From Pleurocapsa minor GSE-CHR-MK 17-07R (GTDB lineage: Bacteria > Chloroflexota > Anaerolineae > Aggregatilineales > Phototrophicaceae): a DNA stretch of 64,000 nt. Each line of letters starts with the position of its first letter. Position 1 is the stretch's first letter. Below, one piece after another: positions 17,101 through 25,252 of this stretch. The notes under the pieces are model-generated. The model was not told the DNA's origin. It saw only the letters and a list, made by a program, of their open reading frames with translations, and searched no databases. The position numbers and the translations under genes are program-made. The stretch lies in NCBI GenBank assembly GCA_019359125.1, contig JAHHHY010000011.1:1-64000 (forward strand). Reading direction: 5' to 3'.

Positions 17101-17729
17101 GTAAACCTGGCTCCCGAGTTCATGACCTGCTGCATCGCCAGATAGCCGCCGTCATACACGTGGCGTCCGTACGCCAGCAGCTTCGGGTTTCTGTCCAAGC
17201 CATAGGTTTCGCAGCCGGTCAGGTAGGCCTGGAGACGCTCGCCGCTGTCTCCGCGCATGTCCTCCACGGTGCCGGCGATAAAGGCAATCTGCCGGTGACC
17301 ATGTTCTACCAGATGCCGCAGGGCTTCCAGAATGCCCCCTGCGTTATTGACAGCGATGGTTGGGCCGATTTCTCCTGAGCCCAGAAACAGGATGGGATGC
17401 CCGCTGGCGATCAATTCCTGAATATACGCTGACCGTTCCTGTGAGTTGAGCGGAACGGCAATGATTAATCCATCCGTGTTCCACGGGCCAATCGGCGCGA
17501 AATCATGATCTGCCGAGGGGACAGGCCAGACTGGACGCAGCGGATCGGTGGGGTTGGCGGAAGGGCCCATCCCGCAGCCCAGCAGCACATTGCAGCCCAG
17601 GCTTCTGGCCGCGCGCGTCACACCGCGAAAAACCGGCGCAAGATAGCTGAGGTTGGTTGCGGTCCTGTAAAACTGCCAGCCGGCCAGGACGCCGATCGTC
17701 GGTCTGGTATGAACGTGAGGTGCATTCAT
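14163..17729 (-). CDS. Hybrid sensor: LacI-type ligand-binding, histidine kinase, two receivers, AraC HTH
   Basis: A 1188-residue single-chain signalling protein with no membrane segment. In order: a LacI/periplasmic-binding-type sugar sensor (about 5-305, starting TIGVLAGWQFYRTATNLSYL and ending LVIRESCGCGG); a helical plus GAF-like region (about 310-590); HisKA with phospho-acceptor His in STISHELRTPLN; HATPase with NLINNAIKFTS, DTGLGIPP and GLGLGLAIS; a first, weakly conserved receiver (VLDVSRD); a second receiver (VLVVDDEP, LILLDLQMPEMDG); and a C-terminal AraC DNA-binding domain ending GYFSRIFHRETGMSPEIFRR. It probably senses an intracellular sugar and activates the neighbouring glucan operon. 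The ATG at 17729 is preferred over an in-frame TTG at 17753. Confidence 0.85.
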   Translation of the reverse strand: MNAPHVHTRPTIGVLAGWQFYRTATNLSYLAPVFRGVTRAARSLGCNVLLGCGMGPSANPTDPLRPVWPVPSADHDFAPIGPWNTDGLIIAVPLNSQERSAYIQELIASGHPILFLGSGEIGPTIAVNNAGGILEALRHLVEHGHRQIAFIAGTVEDMRGDSGERLQAYLTGCETYGLDRNPKLLAYGRHVYDGGYLAMQQVMNSGARFTAVLASNDESALGAMQALKDAGRRIPHDVAVIGFDNRLEGSAQKPGLSSIHVPLFDMGYRAVDLLLQSIESATALPELVQVDTHLVIRESCGCGGVTQPGSLSQRSEGSETHAPLAGALASAILNQAHSLTEEEGLVLCERLVRAFAASLQHGERSEFQTALADVLERTAAGADDTHIWQDAISLLSDAFSETPEPTPASALLARALLSEARLTISAAMQRQHQHYVMDERWTSSRLSLLTARLLTALDEMQIYDILAAHLPDMDIHTAMLGLFEAEEEDPVAWMTVRNTLQPEQQFVRLRSREFPPASLFAEGQFILTVIPLVDQSGQIGFMAFDADHFDLYGAIVQQLGGALNTARLYREATESRRVAEEANRMKSRFLSTISHELRTPLNLIVGLSGMVLRDSDESDASLPETTRRDVDRIHAYSQHLGGLIGDVIDLATSDAGQLRLHNEFVDLEYTLRMVAESGRQLAADKGLLWEAELPETKLWVWGDPTRLRQIALNLINNAIKFTSSGTVSLRLEQDGTSVRVRVRDTGLGIPPDEQRAIFDEFRQSDRSVARGFGGLGLGLAISKRLVEMHGGSISVYSAGEEGAGSTFSFTLPLVEPPPEQAQSPEKQPAARQSVAVLTGNPDTSERLCAHLRQRDFDVDVVVLARDSDWRLQLNRGCPNAIVLDVSRDTALGWDVLKEIKASQAFDATPVFFFSTSQVNGSLLQLDYLTKPIEISELTRALDQHWLLPDAHHPNRTVLVVDDEPGTLEMHARIVQSHSSSNRVLKARNGKEALEILHREIVDLILLDLQMPEMDGFQVLEAMRGMETTRNIPVIVVTGKVLTEADMAQLNQGVAAVLGKGLFSIEETLSHISAALEHKRKLSGESQRLVRAAMAFIHENFAETISRQAIAQHVGLSEDHLTFCFRQELGTTPIAYLQRYRIHQAKRLLKESQQTITEIASNVGFSDSGYFSRIFHRETGMSPEIFRRS

Positions 17730-18220
17730 ATATTTTATCAATACCTTTGCCAAAAATTTTTATGGTGCACCACGATCAGCAAGCGGACATCATGCGCCGC
17801 GCTGTCCGTGTTCGAATGTGCACTTGCTATAAGCATACCCTAACTTGCCTGCGCGAAGGATGGATTGGGGGAGTGAACAGAATGAAGACAGGGCTGAGGA
17901 GCTGCCCATCAGCCTGGGCAGACTCGGCCATCAGCGGGGATGATCGTTTTCAGACGAAACAATACCAGGGGCTTTATTGCGACCGGAACTGCCATCCTGA
18001 AACCTGCTTCGCGTGCAGGTGATGATCCGGGGGGTGGGCCTATAGCACCTGCGGTGACGCTGATCTGTCATGGGCATGGATTACTGCACACAATCTTAAG
18101 CAGCGGCGCAGCATATGCCGAAAGTGTGGGAGCATTTCTTATCTGCATCGGCCTAAGCGTTTTCTAGGCGCTCGATCCTTAGAATGACAAACAGTATTCA
18201 TTCAACATAGAGGGTCTGAC
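17730..18220. other. Divergent intergenic region of 491 bases
   Basis: Lies between the hybrid sensor (minus) and the propeller protein (plus). No credible gene is seen. Near the sensor gene there is an AT-rich block (AAAAATTTTT) next to the palindrome GGTGCACC (17764-17771), possible control elements for the sensor gene. Confidence 0.45.
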
Positions 18221-19609
18221 ATGAAGAAAAAGTTTGGTCGATGGGTTTGTCTGCTGCTCGTGTCGACAGGCATCAGCAGTCACGCCAGCGCGCAGTTCAC
18301 TGGCCAGCCAGAGCCTGTCGCCGGATGCCAGATACAGAATTATGCTTTCGATCCCGTCCGCGTGTACGAAACACCCCAGTTGGACGCGCCTGCTATCGGC
18401 CAGCTTGAGGCGAACATCGTGTACAAGTCGGATGGTTTCATCAGGCTTGGCAATGAAACCTGGTTGGTGCTGACCGAGTATGACGGCAGCGCCGGAGCAG
18501 CGGGCTTCGTCTCGCGGCGCGACGTGGCGATAACAGCCAACTGCCCGCTGGTCTCGCTGCCTGGTATCGCAGTCCCCAGTCCGGTCACGCTGAGAGGAGA
18601 GCCACTGCTGGCGTATGGCTCGGATCGCAGCGGCGATTATGAGATGTACGTCTGGGATGGCGAGCAATCGGTCAACATCAGCATCAATCCGGGCGCGAAC
18701 GTCAGTGACCCGGTGTGGAATACTTACGGCGAATTGGCGTGGTTTACCTACTCGACCAGTGACGGCAATGGCGACGTGTACATCTGGGACGGCCAGCAGA
18801 CCATCAACCTCGATCAGCTGCTGGAGCAAGACTTAAGTCCCGGCAGTTGGCCTGCGTGGAGTCCTGATGGACGGCTGACGTGGTCGGGCGGCGAATCGGG
18901 GAGCCACGAAATCTATATCTGGGATGGGCAGGAGCTCACCAACGTCAGCCAGCACGCGGCAAACGATGTTCAACCGGCGTGGAGTATGGATGGTCGCCTT
19001 GCCTGGGTGTCCGAGCGCAACGGCAATCGCGAGATCTACCTGTGGGATGGTGAACAGACGATCAACGTCAGCCAGAATCCGCGTGGAGACGACAGCAACC
19101 CGATGTGGAGCGCCGATGGTCGCCTCGCGTGGGGCGGCATCGTCAACGACAACCTTGAAGTGCTGGTCTGGGATGGCAATGAAATCATCAACGTCAGCCA
19201 GGATTCCGAGTGGGATGCATGGAAAGCGTGGAGTCCTGACGGTCGTCTGGCGTGGGTTTCGACCCGTAATGGATATGGTGCCGTGTATGTCTGGGATGGC
19301 GAGTCAACGGTTCAGGTCAGTGAAGCGGATGCTAACGCAGCCAACCCCGCATGGACAGCGGACGGCCGTCTATCGTGGCAGTCAGAGCGCGACGGCATCT
19401 ACGACATCCATATCTGGGATGGCGAGAGCGTCACCTACTTCACGCAGTCACTGGAAAATGACTATTCGCCGGAGTGGAATGCGGAAGGTCACCTCGCCTG
19501 GATTGTCGCCACAGATGATGACTGGGATATTCACGTGTGGAACGGCAGCGAAATCATCGATATCAGCCAGAACACCAGCGTTGATCGCTATCACGCGTGG
19601 TCGCCGTGA
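18221..19609 (+). CDS. Secreted SH3-like plus TolB/WD40-type beta-propeller protein
   Basis: A 462-residue exported protein. A signal peptide (WVCLLLVSTGISSHASAQ) is followed by a bacterial SH3-like domain (about 35-110, VRVYETPQLDAPAIGQLEA...GFVSRRDV). Then come about eight repeats of roughly 40 residues: W-s-p/x-D-GRLAW, S-x-R-N/D-G-x-x-x-IYxWDG, and xxTxNVSQ. These form a TolB-like or WD40-like beta-propeller. The repeats suggest a binding scaffold at the cell surface; the ligand is unknown. GAGGGT lies before the ATG. It is divergent from the hybrid sensor. Confidence 0.85.
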   Translation: MKKKFGRWVCLLLVSTGISSHASAQFTGQPEPVAGCQIQNYAFDPVRVYETPQLDAPAIGQLEANIVYKSDGFIRLGNETWLVLTEYDGSAGAAGFVSRRDVAITANCPLVSLPGIAVPSPVTLRGEPLLAYGSDRSGDYEMYVWDGEQSVNISINPGANVSDPVWNTYGELAWFTYSTSDGNGDVYIWDGQQTINLDQLLEQDLSPGSWPAWSPDGRLTWSGGESGSHEIYIWDGQELTNVSQHAANDVQPAWSMDGRLAWVSERNGNREIYLWDGEQTINVSQNPRGDDSNPMWSADGRLAWGGIVNDNLEVLVWDGNEIINVSQDSEWDAWKAWSPDGRLAWVSTRNGYGAVYVWDGESTVQVSEADANAANPAWTADGRLSWQSERDGIYDIHIWDGESVTYFTQSLENDYSPEWNAEGHLAWIVATDDDWDIHVWNGSEIIDISQNTSVDRYHAWSP

Positions 19610-19698
19610 GCGCCTGTGACGGCCTGCGAAATCGTTTGCCACTGTCAATCCGAATTTAACCCATGACCTCTGCTGCATACTCAGGGCCGGCATCGGCC

Positions 19699-19740
19699 AC
19701 GTCATCACCACATCACAATCACCAGATGTGGTGATGACGT
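19699..19740 (+). terminator. Long hairpin after propeller gene
   Basis: Perfect 16-bp arms (ACGTCATCACCACATC and complement) with a ten-base loop, 90 bases past the stop. No T-tract follows. Confidence 0.5.
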
Positions 19741-19814
19741 CTCCTCACATTCATTCGTACCCTCTTCTCATTGTCAGACACATCAGCTTCGCAGACCTGA
19801 TAAAGGGGTACGAG

Positions 19815-20540
19815 ATGCATCACGAAACATCACAGGTGGGTAATAAGCGCAATTCACGGCAGATACCGCTCTCGCGCAGGGAATGGCTGGTCACCGTTGG
19901 CCTGATTCTGCTTGCCGTCGTGCCTGTCCTGGCCGGCAGCGTCCGCGTCGGGCAACTGACCGTGGGGGCTGCTTCAACGCCGGTGACGCCTGAAAATGCC
20001 CGCTTTTTCGCCGCGCCGCTGCCAGTCATCGTGCACATTATTGGCTCCAGCCTGTATGCCCTTGTGGGGGCGTTCCAGTTCGTGCCGCGCCTGCGCCTGC
20101 GCTACCCGCGCTGGCATCGTTGGGCGGGTTGGCTGCTCGTTCCCGCCGGGCTGAGCTCGTCGCTCAGCGGGCTGTGGATGGCCCAGTTTTACCCGTGGCC
20201 TGCCGGGGATGGGGTGGTCCTGTACGGGATGCGGCTGCTGGTGGGGGGTGGGATGACGCTGTCCCTGGTCCTGGCCGTGGTCGCAGTGCGTCAGCGCAGG
20301 TTCGCGCAACACGGGGCATGGATGGTTCGTGCCTATGCCCTCGGCCTGGGCGCGGGGACACAGGTGCTGACGGCGATCATCTGGGCGGTGCTGGGTGGCG
20401 CATCGGGCGAGGCTGGCCGGAATGTGGTGATGGGCGGCGGCTGGCTCATCAACATCATCGTCGCGGAATGGGTGATCCAGCGCCGGCTGACGCGCCCGCA
20501 GCGCAAAACGGCGCTTGTCCCCTCCGACAGCCGTTCTTAG
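19815..20540 (+). CDS. DUF2306 family membrane protein
   Basis: A 241-residue protein with about six membrane helices: WLVTVGLILLAVVPVLAGS, VIVHIIGSSLYALVGAFQFV, then a loop RYPRWHRWAGWLLVPAG, and later helices ending GGGWLINIIVAEWVI. The R-x-x-x-W-H-R-W-x-G and HxxGSxLYxxxGAFQF motifs are those of the DUF2306 (cytochrome b561-like) family; function is unknown. AAAGGGG seven bases before the ATG at 19815 decides the start. It is convergent with the polysaccharide cluster. Confidence 0.82.
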   Translation: MHHETSQVGNKRNSRQIPLSRREWLVTVGLILLAVVPVLAGSVRVGQLTVGAASTPVTPENARFFAAPLPVIVHIIGSSLYALVGAFQFVPRLRLRYPRWHRWAGWLLVPAGLSSSLSGLWMAQFYPWPAGDGVVLYGMRLLVGGGMTLSLVLAVVAVRQRRFAQHGAWMVRAYALGLGAGTQVLTAIIWAVLGGASGEAGRNVVMGGGWLINIIVAEWVIQRRLTRPQRKTALVPSDSRS

Positions 20541-20545
20541 GCGCT

Positions 20546-20582
20546 CAGGCAGGCAGGGACAAGCGCCCTGCCTGTCTGCCTG
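20546..20582. terminator. Hairpin between convergent genes
   Basis: CAGGCAGGG / CCCTGCCTG stem with further imperfect pairing outward, between the DUF2306 gene and the first glycosyltransferase. No T-tract on either strand. Confidence 0.45.
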
Positions 20583-20619
20583 GCTCGACTGCGCTGTTGC
20601 AGCGGATGTCCCGCAAGTC

Positions 20620-21420
20620 TCAGGGATTGTAATGTCCGCGCACCACGTTTAGCAGAATGCCGATCAGCTTCGCATTGCCCCTGAAGCCTTTGATCTTGGT
20701 CGGCGTCTTGCCGCTTGACGGGTATGCCCGCGTGACCGGAATCTCTTTCGTCTTAAACTGCAACTGCGGGGCACGCACCGACAGATACGCCAGCAGTTCA
20801 TACGTTTCAAACACATCCCGAAACGGCTGCACACGCGGATCGAGCAGCAAACGGCGGGAGTATCCGCGGTATCCGTTGGTGGTATCGGTGTATGGGAAGC
20901 GCGCCCCAAGACTGATCAGCGGTGCATGCATGAGCCTGATCGCCAGCATCCGAGAGAGCGGCGTGTTGATCGCCTTGCCGCCGGGGACGAAGCGCGACCC
21001 CTGCACCATGTCAAACCCTTCGCGCAATTCTCGAATAAACGCTGGGATCGCATCGACATTATCTTTATCGTTGCCGTCGATCGTGACAATGCCCTGATAG
21101 CCCTGCCTCAACGCATACGCATATCCCATGCGTAACTGCGCGCTGAGTTTGCCGGGTCCCGTTTTGACAAGCAGCGCCCGCACACCCTTAGCGCGCAAAT
21201 ACTCGTGCGCGGTGGAGCCGTCCGTGCTGCCGCCATCGAGAATCAGGATATCGGCATAATCCGCGATGGTGTGCTGCATCATATCCGCCAGTTCGCGCCG
21301 GATGCGCTCGCCTTCGTTGATGATGGGAATGCACACGCAGTAATCCGTTTTGCGCGGCGCGAATTCATGCAGCTCAAAAGCAGGCATCTGCCATTGAGAG
21401 TCGTTGAGTTGCTCGGTCAT
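20620..21420 (-). CDS. Family 2 glycosyltransferase (polyprenyl-phosphate sugar transferase-like)
   Basis: A 266-residue GT-A enzyme without membrane anchors. N-terminal YCVCIPIINEGERIRREL and ILILDGGSTDGST bind the nucleotide sugar. VTIDGNDKDN replaces the usual DxD region, and GFDMVQGSRFVPGG is typical of dolichol-phosphate mannosyltransferase-like enzymes. The later block SLGARFPYTDTTNGYRGY fits the same group. It is the last gene of a tightly packed minus-strand set; its ATG overlaps the stop of the isomerase gene (ATGA). Confidence 0.88.
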   Translation of the reverse strand: MTEQLNDSQWQMPAFELHEFAPRKTDYCVCIPIINEGERIRRELADMMQHTIADYADILILDGGSTDGSTAHEYLRAKGVRALLVKTGPGKLSAQLRMGYAYALRQGYQGIVTIDGNDKDNVDAIPAFIRELREGFDMVQGSRFVPGGKAINTPLSRMLAIRLMHAPLISLGARFPYTDTTNGYRGYSRRLLLDPRVQPFRDVFETYELLAYLSVRAPQLQFKTKEIPVTRAYPSSGKTPTKIKGFRGNAKLIGILLNVVRGHYNP

Positions 21421-22229
21421 GAATAGGCCTCAAGGGTGGTGTGAAGCGCGACTTTGACTGCTTCCAGATCGGGCGTTTTCCAGCCGCTGCGCATTTCGAC
21501 AGCGACCCACCCGTGATAGCCGATGCGTTTGAGCGCGGCGGCAAAGCGCGGGTGATCGACCGTGCCCTCTCCAACCACGGCCAGCTGAGGCTCGCTGGCA
21601 TGGAAATGCGCCAGATACGGCGCGGCATTTTCGATGGCGGTTTCAACATGCTCGCCGTTCATGGTCATGATGGCCGCGTCCAGGTGCAGGCGGAAATGCG
21701 GATGATTCACGCGGCTGACCAGCTCGATCGCCGGGGCCGTCGTGCGCACAAAGTCGCACGCATAGTCCGCCGGGTTGGGTTCGATGCACAGGATGACGTT
21801 TTCCTGTGCGGCGGTGTGCGCCAGCGTCGTGAAAAATTCGGCGGCGATGTCCATCGCTTCGCCATCGGGGAGTGTTCCTTTAAGCCGATTCTTCGGCGAG
21901 CCAAACACCAGCGGACGCGCGCCCAGCTTGCCCGCCAACCTGAGCACGGCGGTCATATAGGCCGTCATCTCAGCGCGCACTTCCGGCGATCCGAACAGCA
22001 TCAAATCCGGGCGACCATAGATGAGCGACTGCATGCCGATAATCGTTATCCCGTGCTGGGCCCAGAATGCGCGGTAGTCCGCGAGGGCCTGATCGCTGGC
22101 GTCGGCAGGCGAAGCCCAGAATTTTGTATACGCGACATCCACGCCGGTGATGCCGTGGTCACGCAGAAACGCGGCGACCGACGGCTCTTCTTCGTTCTTC
22201 CATGCGATATTCGAAATGGAGACGTTCAT
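21417..22229 (-). CDS. Sugar phosphate isomerase/epimerase (TIM barrel, AP-endonuclease family 2 fold)
   Basis: A 270-residue xylose-isomerase-like TIM barrel. Metal ligand candidates are the Glu in ILCIEPNP, the Asp/His in RLHLDAAIM, the His in LAHFHASEPQ and the Glu in WVAVEMRS. Also seen are PLVFGSPKNR and GTVDHPRFAAALKRIGYHGW. It acts on an unknown sugar within the polysaccharide cluster. The ATG at 22229 shares a base with the stop of the SDR gene (TGATG), so the longer open frame is not needed. Confidence 0.85.
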   Translation of the reverse strand: MNVSISNIAWKNEEEPSVAAFLRDHGITGVDVAYTKFWASPADASDQALADYRAFWAQHGITIIGMQSLIYGRPDLMLFGSPEVRAEMTAYMTAVLRLAGKLGARPLVFGSPKNRLKGTLPDGEAMDIAAEFFTTLAHTAAQENVILCIEPNPADYACDFVRTTAPAIELVSRVNHPHFRLHLDAAIMTMNGEHVETAIENAAPYLAHFHASEPQLAVVGEGTVDHPRFAAALKRIGYHGWVAVEMRSGWKTPDLEAVKVALHTTLEAYS

Positions 22230-23002
22230 CAGGCGGGTTTCTCCGCCTGGGCGAAAGCCCGAATCTGCGCGTAAATCTCGTCGGCGCTGGCGATATAGCG
22301 TCCGCTTTTCCCCCATAAACCCGCGTGCAGCGTCTGCATGTCATAGCTGACGGGCGGGTTGGCGGTCTGGTGTGTGTAGTCCACAGCGAACACCTGGCGG
22401 GCGACATCCCCGGCGCGCACGGGCTCGGTGGCAATATGAATCAGGCGCATGGCTGGATCAGCCCGAAGCACACGCTGCACATCGCTCCACAGATTCGCCA
22501 TGTTGTAGAACTGAAAGACACTGTCGGCGTGCGTCCACTCGGAAGCGCCGCGATGAATCATGTCAAACAGAAAGTTCTTCTTCAGCCCCGCGCCGAATAA
22601 TCCCGGCAGCCGCAGCACGTACACGTTCGGGAACTGCGCCAGCGCGAACTGTTCGAGTTCGTAACGGTTGCGTCCATAGGCATCCAGCCGATCCGGGGTG
22701 ATCGGTGTGGATTCGTCCACGGCGGGAGGCATCCTGAAGACATCAATCGTTGAAATCAGCACGAACTGACCCGCCCTGGCGTGCCTGAGATGCTCCATCA
22801 GGCCGAGCAGATTCGCGCGGTCGCCGTCCGGGTCCTGATTCGCCTTCCATTTGGCGGCCGGCGCGGCGGCGCACACGATCAGGTCGTACTCCTGTCCGCG
22901 AATATCCGCGATATTCTGCGAGTTATAGAGCGCGTCAAATGAGGTTTGTGCACGCAGTGTGGTGCCGACAAATCCGGTATACCCTAACAGGGCGGTGGGC
23001 AT
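22229..23002 (-). CDS. NAD-dependent epimerase/dehydratase-like (SDR) protein
   Basis: A 257-residue extended SDR. The Rossmann glycine motif is GYTGFVG (7-13). LISTIDVF holds the catalytic Ser/Thr strand, and the active-site motif is YGRNR: the normal YxxxK lysine is an arginine. The protein is shorter than typical extended SDRs (about 300). Linked to sugar-nucleotide enzymes and glycosyltransferases, so it probably acts on, or binds, a nucleotide sugar. Activity is doubtful because of the K-to-R change. Confidence 0.78.
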   Translation of the reverse strand: MPTALLGYTGFVGTTLRAQTSFDALYNSQNIADIRGQEYDLIVCAAAPAAKWKANQDPDGDRANLLGLMEHLRHARAGQFVLISTIDVFRMPPAVDESTPITPDRLDAYGRNRYELEQFALAQFPNVYVLRLPGLFGAGLKKNFLFDMIHRGASEWTHADSVFQFYNMANLWSDVQRVLRADPAMRLIHIATEPVRAGDVARQVFAVDYTHQTANPPVSYDMQTLHAGLWGKSGRYIASADEIYAQIRAFAQAEKPA

Positions 23003-23014
23003 GGCGTCCCCTTC

Positions 23015-23998
23015 TCAAGACTGCACGATATTGAGTTTTTCCTGCTCGATGGTGCGGCTGTAACTGCTCACCGTGCTGTGATCTTCATACTCGACGAAGT
23101 ACAGCGGCTCGTCTTTGGCTTCTTCCAGCAGACGCCCAATGTACTCGGCCAGAATGGCCAGAATGATAAACAGCAGCAAGAACATGGTCGTACTGGTGAC
23201 CGAAGTTGTCAGCCACCCTTCGGCAAGCTGTCCCTCGCGCACAATCGTGACAAGAATAATGTAGCCCACATACAGCAGATTGAGAAAGCTGGCAGCCAGG
23301 CCAAGCAGCGCGGCGAGGCGCAGCGGCGCGATCGAGTTGTTGATCACCAGCGTGATGACCGCCCCGATCTTCTGCGTGCGTTTCACGCCGCTGATCGCGG
23401 TTCCGCTGTCGCTGAGGATATATGCGTGACGATAGCCGACCATTGAGCCGAAGTGCTTTAAGTGGCGGCGGCGGTTGCGAATCTGCGTCAGGGCATTGAC
23501 CGCGCGGCGGCTGAATAAGCGCGTAAAGCCATCTTCAAGCACGACTTCATAGCCTAACATGCGGCTGGCAAAGCGATACATCGCCCGCCCTGCCCAGCGG
23601 TCGAGCGGCGAATACAGGCGCGACAGGTTGCGCCGCACCACGACGATATCATTGCCCTCGTGCGCTTTTTCCACCAGCTGGGCAATCAGGCTGAACTCGG
23701 CATCCGGTTCGATCAGGATGACATAATCCCCGATGGCGCTGTCCAGCGCCGCCGTGACCGCCGTGTCGAGGCTGTAAATCCGCGAAAGGCGCACCAGCCG
23801 CATGTTGGGGATGTGTTTCAGCTTCGCCCCAACCAGACGATCCGTCCCATCGTTTGAGGCGTTGTCCAGGATGAGGAGCTCATAATACTGGTACAGGCCG
23901 GACAATACGCCGGTGAGCGCGTCAAGCAGGGCGTCGATGCGCTGGGATTCATTGCGGATAATCATACAGACCGAAATCAGGCTGTCACGGTTGGTCAT
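23015..23998 (-). CDS. Family 2 glycosyltransferase with C-terminal membrane helices (DPM1/GtrB-like)
   Basis: A 327-residue protein. The GT-A domain (1-215) has ISVCMIIRNESQRIDALLDAL, YELLILDNASNDGTDRL and IGDYVILIEPDAEFS. Two hydrophobic segments follow (LGLAASFLNLLYVGYIILVTI and TTMFLLLFIILAILAEYIGRLLEE), ending in the EYIGRLLEE-like motif typical of bactoprenol-phosphate glycosyltransferases. It probably loads a sugar on a lipid carrier. The start at 23998 has GGAGG six bases upstream and overlaps the end of the FAD gene by 14 bases. Confidence 0.88.
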   Translation of the reverse strand: MTNRDSLISVCMIIRNESQRIDALLDALTGVLSGLYQYYELLILDNASNDGTDRLVGAKLKHIPNMRLVRLSRIYSLDTAVTAALDSAIGDYVILIEPDAEFSLIAQLVEKAHEGNDIVVVRRNLSRLYSPLDRWAGRAMYRFASRMLGYEVVLEDGFTRLFSRRAVNALTQIRNRRRHLKHFGSMVGYRHAYILSDSGTAISGVKRTQKIGAVITLVINNSIAPLRLAALLGLAASFLNLLYVGYIILVTIVREGQLAEGWLTTSVTSTTMFLLLFIILAILAEYIGRLLEEAKDEPLYFVEYEDHSTVSSYSRTIEQEKLNIVQS

Positions 23999-25139
23999 GG
24001 GATGCCTCCGCCATGTCCTGATCGATGGGCTGGGCAAACTGCTGCAAATACTTCAGAACATCGTAGATGTTGTCGATTTTACCGCCCATCACCAGATACA
24101 GGTTTTTCAGTCCGTAATCCTCGCGGCATAAAATCGGCCGACCATCATCCGTTTCGTTTTTGATCAGCACGGTTTTTACCTCGTACAACGAGCGAACATA
24201 GCGCGCCTTGCTCAACACGGGAAGATAGCGCTGCGCATCGTGGATCATATAGGTCGCGTGTGTCTGAATATCCAGACCAGCGATATAGGCATACGGATCA
24301 CGGTAGCCGTTGACCAGATCCGCCCATGATTCGTGCGGCGTATAGCGGACATGGCTCAGGCTGTGCAGTCCTGCTGCCGGGAACGGCATCGTCGAGAAGA
24401 ACGCACCGTCCATCACCGTGATGCCCAGGTCGCGCAGTTCGGGCGGCGGCTCGATCAAGGCCAGCTCGGTGATTTCATACTTCATCGGCAGCAGCGGCAG
24501 CCCGGAATGGTGCAGCAGGGTGTTGATCTGTGCGTAGGTGCAGTTGAAAACCGACTTCGCGCGCAGGGTTTCGCCGCTGGCAAGCGTCACGCGCAATGTA
24601 TTTGCATCTGCCTGCGCGATGTGATGCGCTTCCGCCTGAAACTGCACGGGCACATCCAGCCGGGCCAGCCTGGCGCGCATCAACTCGCGCAGCACCACCG
24701 CATTAAAGGCAAACTCGCGCACCGTGTAGACGTCTTCGATCAGATCGGCATTGAACAGGCGCCTGATCGACGCGGAGGCAGGGCGGATTGGCGCGCCGAT
24801 GTTCCGGCAAAATTCCCTGAACTGGTAGGCGTTTACTTTGCTGCCACGCCGCGCAATCGCGTAGATTTTTTCGAAGCTGCTCTCCACGCACTCGCGAAAA
24901 TCGAGAATGAAGCGGGGAAAGTTCACCAGCGAACGCCACGCGGTGATGAAGCTGCGTGGATAATGGTAGCCATTATGAATGCGCGCCTGATTGACGTAGC
25001 TGGCACGCTGCATCAGGTCAGCACCGGCTTCCAGAATGACTACATGGTGGCCGTTCTGACGCAGGAAGACCGCCAGTGCGCAGCCGTAAAATCCCCCGCC
25101 TATGATGACTGCGTCCCAGACAGATGACGGCGTACTCAT
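23985..25139 (-). CDS. FAD-dependent oxidoreductase (DAO family)
   Basis: A 384-residue protein with an N-terminal dinucleotide motif (AVIIGGGFYGCALAVFLRQNG, Gly-x-Gly-x-x-Gly) and the ribose-binding acid ILEAGADLM. A DAO-like substrate domain follows, with GETLRAKSVFNCTYAQ and a C-terminal FAD loop NLYLVMGGKIDNIYDV. It lies between a glycosyltransferase and a membrane protein of a surface-glycan cluster, so it probably oxidises a sugar or amine intermediate. The substrate is not predictable. Confidence 0.85.
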   Translation of the reverse strand: MSTPSSVWDAVIIGGGFYGCALAVFLRQNGHHVVILEAGADLMQRASYVNQARIHNGYHYPRSFITAWRSLVNFPRFILDFRECVESSFEKIYAIARRGSKVNAYQFREFCRNIGAPIRPASASIRRLFNADLIEDVYTVREFAFNAVVLRELMRARLARLDVPVQFQAEAHHIAQADANTLRVTLASGETLRAKSVFNCTYAQINTLLHHSGLPLLPMKYEITELALIEPPPELRDLGITVMDGAFFSTMPFPAAGLHSLSHVRYTPHESWADLVNGYRDPYAYIAGLDIQTHATYMIHDAQRYLPVLSKARYVRSLYEVKTVLIKNETDDGRPILCREDYGLKNLYLVMGGKIDNIYDVLKYLQQFAQPIDQDMAEASHDQP

Positions 25140-25252
25140 TGCTTAGCCCTTTGCTGCGTCGCGAATCGTCCAGCGGCGGTTTGCATCGTGATTCACCACC
25201 ATACTAACATCCATCGCAGCGATATGAGCGACACTCACGCCTGGGCTCATGC

